Source of the DNA: CAZTDU01 sp050248795
GTDB lineage: Bacteria > Pseudomonadota > Gammaproteobacteria > Burkholderiales > SG8-39
DNA length: 64,000 nucleotides
Direction of reading: 5' to 3'
Assembly (NCBI GenBank): GCA_050248795.1
Contig: JBFWRS010000004.1
Coordinates: 1-64,000 of the forward strand
Shown: one piece after another, positions 59,238-64,000 of the stretch
Layout of the letters: every line of letters begins with the position of its first letter
Position numbering within the stretch: the first letter of the stretch is position 1
Position numbers and translations under genes: made by a program
The notes under the pieces: generated by a model
Databases searched by the model: none
What the model was told of the DNA's origin: nothing
What the model saw: only the letters and a program-made list of their open reading frames with translations

Positions 59238-59942
59238 CTAGATGCTGTGCGACAGCGCTTCCAGTGCGGCGGGGTCGGCGACGATGAGGCTGCGCTTGCG
59301 GCTGATCAGCAGGCCACGGCTGCGCAGGTCATGCAGCGTCGCGTTGGTGAACTGGCGCGACACGCCGGCGATTGCCGCGAGATCCTCATTTGTCAGGGTC
59401 AGGTCGATCAGCACGCCCTGTTCGCAGGGCTCGCCAAAGCGTTCGGACAGTGCGATCAGCACGGTGCAGATGCGCTCGAACGCGGACTGCGTCTCCAGCG
59501 TCACGGCGAGCAGCGATACCCAGCGCAGCCGCACCGACATCGCGCGGATGATGGCTTGGGCTACCTCGGGAAAGCGGCGTATGAGGTCGTCGAAGCGCTC
59601 ATAGGACAGCGTGTAGATCACGCAGGGATCGAGGCAGCGCACGGTCATCTGGCGCGTCGTCGGCCCGCCGAGGTCGGCGGCGCCCAGCAGGTCGCCCGCG
59701 CACCAGAAGCCGGTGGTGCCGGTCTTGCCGTTGCGGCTCTGGTACGAGGACATCGCCTTGCCGGAAAAGAGGAAGGCCACGTACTCGGCCGGCTCGCCCT
59801 GGGTCCAGACCGACTTGCCCTTCGGGATGTAGCGACGCTCGCACTGCTCGAGCACCGCCTTGCGGTACACCGGCGGTATCGACCCGAGGACATCCAGGTG
59901 TCCGTTGGCGCGTGCATCCACGGCTGCGGTCTTTCTCAGCAT
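59238..59942 (-). CDS. Crp/Fnr-family transcriptional regulator
   Basis: A 234-residue regulator with a cyclic-nucleotide-binding-type beta roll (residues about 20-130: FLFSGKAMSSYQSRNGKTGT, GFWCAGDLLGAADL), a long dimerisation helix, and a winged helix-turn-helix (about 165-225, LTNEDLAAIAGVSRQFTNAT, LHDLRSRGLL). The N-terminal four-cysteine cluster of FNR is absent, so it is not an oxygen sensor of FNR type; the effector is unknown. The next gene on this strand downstream begins at 60806 and belongs to an unrelated unit. Confidence 0.9.
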   Translation of the reverse strand: MLRKTAAVDARANGHLDVLGSIPPVYRKAVLEQCERRYIPKGKSVWTQGEPAEYVAFLFSGKAMSSYQSRNGKTGTTGFWCAGDLLGAADLGGPTTRQMTVRCLDPCVIYTLSYERFDDLIRRFPEVAQAIIRAMSVRLRWVSLLAVTLETQSAFERICTVLIALSERFGEPCEQGVLIDLTLTNEDLAAIAGVSRQFTNATLHDLRSRGLLISRKRSLIVADPAALEALSHSI

Positions 59943-59966
59943 CGTCGGATTATAGGGGCGTCGACC

Positions 59967-60806
59967 TCAGGGTATCAGGTAGTGCACCCCGAGCCCGAGC
60001 AGCACCACCGCGACGAAGGTCTTCAGCGCCTGCTCGTTCATGTGGCGGTTGAGCGCCGGGCCGAGGAACGAGCCGATGAGGATCCCCGGAACCTCCACAG
60101 CCACCAGGAACCAGTCCACCCTGACGTCGAGCGCAAGGTAGGTAAGCACGCTGACGGTGAGCGGGATCATCAGCGCCACCAGGCTCGTCCCGACCACCAG
60201 GTACATCGGCAGCAGCAGGATGCTTGCCATGAACGGGGTGACGAGGAAGCCGCCGCCGACGCCGAGCATCGAACCGACGAACGAGATGGCGAATCCGCCG
60301 GCCGCCGCGCCGCAGGGGTTGAAGTCGTAGTGCCTGCCGGCAAACCGCACGCTGGCGCGGGTCCAGCCGAAGTGCACCGTACGCGGCGGTCCGTCAATCA
60401 GGCCGTGCGCGCGTGGCGCGGGCCTGAACCATCCCTCGTACAGGATGCGCAGCGCGATCAGCGCCACGAGCACGCCGAACACCGGCCGGTATACCGCCAT
60501 GTCCGACAGGTAGGACCTGGAGAGCCAGGAGCCGGCGATCGCGCCGATCGGCGCGCCGATGCCGAAACTCAGCGCGACGCTGCCGACGAGGCGGTTCTGC
60601 CGGTGATACAGCGGGACGGACACAATCCGGCTGGTGAACTCGAGGATCTGGTTCACCACCTTGATCATGTTGGGATCGTTGATGCCGAGGATCGAGATAT
60701 GCCCGATCCCGGCAAGGATGCCGCCGCCGCCGGCACCCATGGACATCATGAACCCGGCAAGCACGCACCAGCCGAAGGCGAGGAGCGGGTCGAACCCGGC
60801 TTCCAT
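59967..60806 (-). CDS. TauE/SafE (TSUP) sulfite/organosulfonate exporter-like permease
   Basis: A 279-residue membrane protein with about seven to eight helices in the two-repeat TSUP arrangement. Start region LLAFGWCVLAGFMMSMGAGG contains the first repeat's Gly-rich motif, and GFAISFVGSMLGVGGGFLVT the second. Length 250-280 is normal. TSUP proteins move sulfite, sulfoacetate or other small anions. Starts at ATG 60806; separated from the amidohydrolase gene upstream by a strong hairpin. Confidence 0.88.
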   Translation of the reverse strand: MEAGFDPLLAFGWCVLAGFMMSMGAGGGGILAGIGHISILGINDPNMIKVVNQILEFTSRIVSVPLYHRQNRLVGSVALSFGIGAPIGAIAGSWLSRSYLSDMAVYRPVFGVLVALIALRILYEGWFRPAPRAHGLIDGPPRTVHFGWTRASVRFAGRHYDFNPCGAAAGGFAISFVGSMLGVGGGFLVTPFMASILLLPMYLVVGTSLVALMIPLTVSVLTYLALDVRVDWFLVAVEVPGILIGSFLGPALNRHMNEQALKTFVAVVLLGLGVHYLIP

Positions 60807-60830
60807 CTCGGCGGGCGGAGGGCGGCCGGC

Positions 60831-60856
60831 GCCGGCGGGGTGATGCCCCCGCCGGC
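60831..60856. terminator. GC-rich hairpin between amidohydrolase and permease genes
   Basis: GCCGGCGGGG (60831-60840) pairs with CCCCGCCGGC (60847-60856) around a six-base loop. Ten GC pairs but no T-run; likely transcript-end stabiliser or attenuator between two genes of the minus strand. Confidence 0.45.
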
Positions 60857-60880
60857 GGCACGCCGCCGTCTAGAGCTGGG

Positions 60881-62077
60881 TCAGGCCTTCAGGCCGAGCG
60901 CGTCGATTGCTGCGCGCGAGAAGAAGCTGACCCGGGTTTCCTCGCTGATGTCCGGATAGTTCTTCAGGTAGCGTACGACGCCCGATACGCCGCTCGAATC
61001 CCAGTGCGGGTAGTCGCTGGTGCAGGCCATGTTCTTGCCTTCGAACCAGTTCATCGTCTCACTCAGCAGCGCTTCCTCCGGCTCGAACGAGCAGATCACG
61101 CACTGGCGCTTGAAGTACTCCGACGGGAGCATCTTCAGGCCGATCATCTCCGTGGGGCGCGCAGTGTAGTGATTGTCGAGACGGAACAGCAGGTACGGCA
61201 CCCAGGATGCGCCGGCTTCGGCAAACAGGATCCGCAGCTTCGGGTGACGCTCGAGTACGCCGTAGCCGAGCAGGCCCGCCACCGCCGCCGCCATCTCCAG
61301 CGGATGCGACATCGCGTGCGCGATCCAGTAGCGGTCGTACTTGTAGTCGGTGCTGTGGGTGGCGTTGTAGGTGCCGGTAGCCTCGTGGAACAGCAGCGCC
61401 ATGCCGAGATTGGTCATCGTCTCCCAGACGATGTCCCAGTCCTCGTTCCAGTAGCGCACGCCCTGCATTACGTTCGGGCGCATCCACACCGCGGTGGCGC
61501 CCATTTTGTGGCAGCGCTTGATTTCCTCGACCGCCCACTTCGGGTTCAGCGGAATGGTCACGCACCAGAAATGGCGCTTGCTGGTGGCGAACTGCTTGCA
61601 AGTCCAGTCGTTCAGCGCCCGCATCACCGCGTACTGGAAGTTCCAGTTCTCGATGTCGGGGGTGAACAGGCCCAGCGTCGGAAACCACACTGCGCAATCG
61701 ATGCCGGAGAGGTCCATGTCGCCGTCGCGGTGCTCGTAGCAATGCCTGTGCGCATGCTCGTAGGACAGGCCCTCGCCGCGCGGCCGCTGGTCGCCGCAGC
61801 CCTCGGTGCGGCCCGGTCCCCAGCCGGACATCTTCTGGTAGACGCGCCCTTCGATCATCAGGCGCGGCGCGCCGCGGTTGTCAGTTACCTGCTTCGGCGC
61901 CATGTGCTGCCATTCCTTGTCCAGGTACATCGTGAACGCCTCCGGCGGCTCGATGATGTGCCGGTCGCAGTCGATCACGAAGTATTCCTGCCCGAGCTTC
62001 TTGGTCCCCGAACGGTAGGCGTCCTCGACCGCCTTGTACCGGTCGACCGGTTTCTCCTTGCGCAGTGCCTGCCCCAT
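60881..62077 (-). CDS. Amidohydrolase 2 (ACMSD-like) family enzyme
   Basis: A 398-residue TIM-barrel metal-dependent hydrolase or decarboxylase of the amidohydrolase-2 (COG2159) family. Conserved elements: FVIDCDRHIIEPPEAFTMYL near residue 32 (the first metal motif, D-x-D/H-H changed to DCDRH), ALLFHEATGTYNATHSTD with a metal His near residue 230, and SFEPEEALLSETMNWFEGKN near residue 345 with TSDYPHWDSSG supplying the last Asp. Typical products are decarboxylation or hydrolysis of aromatic or heterocyclic acids. Starts at ATG 62077, 34 bases downstream (minus strand) of a ferredoxin-like gene, and probably cotranscribed with it. Confidence 0.85.
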   Translation of the reverse strand: MGQALRKEKPVDRYKAVEDAYRSGTKKLGQEYFVIDCDRHIIEPPEAFTMYLDKEWQHMAPKQVTDNRGAPRLMIEGRVYQKMSGWGPGRTEGCGDQRPRGEGLSYEHAHRHCYEHRDGDMDLSGIDCAVWFPTLGLFTPDIENWNFQYAVMRALNDWTCKQFATSKRHFWCVTIPLNPKWAVEEIKRCHKMGATAVWMRPNVMQGVRYWNEDWDIVWETMTNLGMALLFHEATGTYNATHSTDYKYDRYWIAHAMSHPLEMAAAVAGLLGYGVLERHPKLRILFAEAGASWVPYLLFRLDNHYTARPTEMIGLKMLPSEYFKRQCVICSFEPEEALLSETMNWFEGKNMACTSDYPHWDSSGVSGVVRYLKNYPDISEETRVSFFSRAAIDALGLKA

Positions 62078-62111
62078 GTTTGCTTGCTCCTCTTTATGTG
62101 TCCGTGCTGGA

Positions 62112-62438
62112 CTAGATCATGTTGTCGATCAGCAGTCGCTCGACGACGCGCCCGCCGATCACGTGTTCCTGCAGGATCTCCTCTGCATCCTCCACCGTGG
62201 GCACGTGGTACCAGACGGCGTCTGGGTAGACGACGACCGTCGGGCCGTATTCGCAGTGCTCCATGCAGCCGGCGCGGTTGATGCGCACGTCGTCCTTGAG
62301 GCCGGCTTTCGTCGCGCCGGCCTTCAGGACCTTGAAAATCTCGTCGGCGCCCCTGTGCTTGCAACAGCCCCTGGGATGGCCCGCCTCGCGCTCGTTGAGG
62401 CAGACGAAAACATGACATTTGTACCCGGCTTTTTCCAT
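62112..62438 (-). CDS. Thioredoxin-like [2Fe-2S] ferredoxin
   Basis: A 108-residue protein of the COG3411 thioredoxin-like ferredoxin type. The cluster ligands are the Cys of VFVCLNE (residue 13), one or both of CC at residues 25-26, and the pair in AGCMEHC (58 and 62). These small proteins form dimers and pass electrons to partner enzymes; the E-subunit (NuoE) fold is related. It is followed by the amidohydrolase gene and may be its electron donor or have a regulatory role. Start ATG 62438. Confidence 0.85.
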   Translation of the reverse strand: MEKAGYKCHVFVCLNEREAGHPRGCCKHRGADEIFKVLKAGATKAGLKDDVRINRAGCMEHCEYGPTVVVYPDAVWYHVPTVEDAEEILQEHVIGGRVVERLLIDNMI

Positions 62439-62471
62439 CAGGCGGACCTTACGCGGTTGCGGTTCCGGACG

Positions 62472-62487
62472 CTGTCAACAACTTGAC
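62472..62487. promoter_or_regulatory. Inverted repeat upstream of the ferredoxin-like gene
   Basis: TGTCAA-CAAC-TTGACA is a perfect 6-4-6 inverted repeat, 34 bases before the ATG of the ferredoxin-like gene. Its half-sites resemble those of Crp/Fnr-family regulators, one of which is encoded at 59238-59942. Reads on the minus strand as TTGACA, so it may hold a -35 element. Confidence 0.4.
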
Positions 62488-62506
62488 AATCTCTCCCGCG
62501 CGTCCG

Positions 62507-64000
62507 CTAGAGGCTTCCGGCAGGCGCGGAACGCTTGCCGTCGCCGAGCCCGATCCGGGCCCTGATCTGCGGCCACAGCGACCACAGCAGGAACGCAAGC
62601 GCCAGCGCGAAGATCGAGCCGCTCAAGGGGCGGGTGAACAACACGGTGAGATCATTGCCGTGGGACATCATCGAAGTCATGAAGTAGCGCTCGGCAAGCG
62701 GGCCGAGGATGACGCCGAGGATGAGCGGGGCGACCGGGATGTCCATGCGGCGGAACACGTAGCCAAGCAGGCCGAACGCGAGGCAGATGAAGACGTCCGA
62801 CAGGTTGTTCCGGACGCCGAAGGCGCCGACAAGGCACAGCACCGAGATGAACCCGAACAGCACCGGCTCGGGAATCCTCATCAGCGTGGCGAAGCCGCGT
62901 GCGACGATGAGGCCGGCGAGGACCATCAGCAGGTTCGCAATCAGGTAGCCGGCGAACACCGTGTAGACGAGCTCGGTGCTGGTCACGAACAGCGCCGGTC
63001 CCGGCTGTATGCCGTGCACCGTCAGCGCAGCGAGCATGATCGCCGTGGCGGCGCTGCCGGGGATTCCCAGCGTGAGCAGCGGGATGGTGGCCGTGCCGGT
63101 GGTCGCGTTTTTGGCCGTTTCCGGCGCGCCCAGGCCTTCCTCGACGCCGGTGCCGAACTCGTTCCCCCGCGGCGATGCCTGGCGCTCCACGCCGTAGGCG
63201 ATGACCGCGCCGACCACCGCACCGGCGCCCGGGATGGCGCCGATCACGGAGCCGATGATGGTGGCGCGCGTCATGGTGCCCTTGAGCCGGTAGAGTTCGC
63301 GCAGGCTGGGCAGTTGCGTGCGGCCGCCCGTGATGGCAACCGTCTTCGTGCCGCCTTCGCCAACCCACCAGAGGATTTCAGAGATCGCAAACATGCCGAC
63401 GAGGACGACGACGAAGTTGATGCCGCTCTCGAGGACCTGCCAGCCGAAGGTCAGGCGCGGCTGCCCGTACATCGGATCGAGGCCGACTGCGCCTACCGCC
63501 AGGCCGACGAACAGCGAGATCAGGCTGACGAGCATCTTGTCCTTCGCGATCGCCACCACGGAGACCAGGCCGAGCACCGTGGCGGCGAAGAACTCCGGTG
63601 CGCCGAAGCGCAATGCGAAGCGCGCGAAGGGCTGCGAACCGAAGGTCATCACCAGCGCGCTGGCCATGCCGCCGACCGCCGAGCAGGTCACGGCGATGCC
63701 GAGGGCCTTGGCGGCGAGGCCCTTCTGCTTCATCGGGTAGCCGTCCCAGGTGGCCGGCATAGAAGCAGGGGACCCGGGGATATTGATCAGGATGGCGGAT
63801 ATCGAGCCGCCGAACACGCCGCCGACGTAGATGCCGGTCAGGAAAACCATCGCCTGCGCCGGCGCCATGACATACGTGAATGGCAGCGCGAGCACCATGG
63901 CGTTGACGAACGAAATTCCCGGCAGGGCGCCTGCGACTACGCCGACGAAGATACCGAGCACCAGCAGCGCGAGCGTCACCACGCCGAACACGTTCGCGAG
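62507..64000 (-). CDS. tctA: Tripartite tricarboxylate transporter large permease TctA, 5' end missing
   Basis: The large membrane subunit of a TTT-type (TctABC) uptake system for citrate or other carboxylates. At least 497 codons; the window ends about ten residues before the normal start, since the visible sequence already begins LANVFGVVTLALLVLGIFVG and TctA proteins have a few extra residues. About 11-12 helices; the family motif AGALPGISFVNAMVLALPFT is near the N-terminus and ILINIPGSPASMPATWDGYP follows. It depends on a small permease (TctB) and a periplasmic binding protein (TctC), not in the window. These systems are most abundant in Burkholderiales. Confidence 0.92.
   Translation of the reverse strand, partial: LANVFGVVTLALLVLGIFVGVVAGALPGISFVNAMVLALPFTYVMAPAQAMVFLTGIYVGGVFGGSISAILINIPGSPASMPATWDGYPMKQKGLAAKALGIAVTCSAVGGMASALVMTFGSQPFARFALRFGAPEFFAATVLGLVSVVAIAKDKMLVSLISLFVGLAVGAVGLDPMYGQPRLTFGWQVLESGINFVVVLVGMFAISEILWWVGEGGTKTVAITGGRTQLPSLRELYRLKGTMTRATIIGSVIGAIPGAGAVVGAVIAYGVERQASPRGNEFGTGVEEGLGAPETAKNATTGTATIPLLTLGIPGSAATAIMLAALTVHGIQPGPALFVTSTELVYTVFAGYLIANLLMVLAGLIVARGFATLMRIPEPVLFGFISVLCLVGAFGVRNNLSDVFICLAFGLLGYVFRRMDIPVAPLILGVILGPLAERYFMTSMMSHGNDLTVLFTRPLSGSIFALALAFLLWSLWPQIRARIGLGDGKRSAPAGSL

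Overview
The window is about 64 kb of very GC-rich, gene-dense chromosomal DNA with strong G/C preference at third codon positions. The gene content (htpG, pdxH, class I fbp, argC, htpX, pepN, a second infA next to a rhlE-type helicase, SWIB protein, DUF1330 and DUF1365 proteins, a TctA-type transporter, a double-length UvrA) points to a betaproteobacterium, probably Burkholderiales or a near relative; genus cannot be told. There are about 60 genes, no rRNA, tRNA, CRISPR array, insertion sequence or phage gene that I can see, and no stretch over 300 bases without a gene. Start/stop overlaps of 4 to 30 bases are very common, so most genes sit in translationally coupled strings.

Layout. 1-4209 (+): the 3' part of htpG, a DsbA/FrnE-family thiol oxidoreductase whose first active-site cysteine codon is an in-frame TGA followed by a good bacterial SECIS-like hairpin (best candidate for something new: a selenocysteine enzyme), two small unknown genes, a maleate isomerase/arylmalonate decarboxylase relative without the family cysteines, and a tandem DUF1330 protein. 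4224-8174 (-): a coupled redox module (FAD-linked oxidase, double [4Fe-4S] protein, flavoprotein with eroded FAD motifs). 8274-9201 (+): a small conserved protein and a lone LolD-type ATPase. 9188-12052 (-): a divergent enolase paralogue, an APH-fold kinase and pdxH, mutually overlapping. 12335-18448: SWIB protein, fbp, MFS, argC, htpX, GMC oxidoreductase.

18448-26070 is a signalling block: a perfect CpxR-type box, a Spy/CpxP-like protein and a CpxR/CpxA-like pair; then on the other strand a MASE1-PAS histidine kinase, a FixJ-type regulator and a two-DEP-domain protein, preceded by four phased FixJ-like boxes, beyond which lie a degenerate 6-phosphogluconolactonase-fold protein and an orphan ECF sigma factor. 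27286-34046 (-) is a lipid-remodelling operon (two cyclopropane-synthase-family methyltransferases, DUF1365, flavin amine oxidase, desaturase, DUF1295) headed by a B12-binding MerR regulator of the LitR/CarH photoreceptor type with TGTACA operators on its own promoter. 34219-42996 holds a ROK sugar kinase, NDH-2, a FlK-like thioesterase, a Lys/Ala-rich exported peptide, pepN, an aspartate-dehydrogenase-like gene, an apparently FNR-controlled nitroreductase-like gene, and infA2-rhlE.

43203-51840 (+) is a catabolic operon: three-subunit molybdenum hydroxylase (large subunit fused to a CoxG domain), acyl-CoA ligase, UbiD-family decarboxylase, enoyl-CoA-hydratase-family hydrolase and flavin reductase-like protein. 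The combination matches the furoate/furandicarboxylate (Hmf) pathway. The last part holds a MASE2-PAS protein without an output domain, a predicted di-iron protein, a 1822-residue double UvrA, a Crp/Fnr regulator, a TauE permease, an amidohydrolase, a thioredoxin-like ferredoxin and the 3' part of a TctA permease running off the end. All calls come from reading the sequence; no database search was run.
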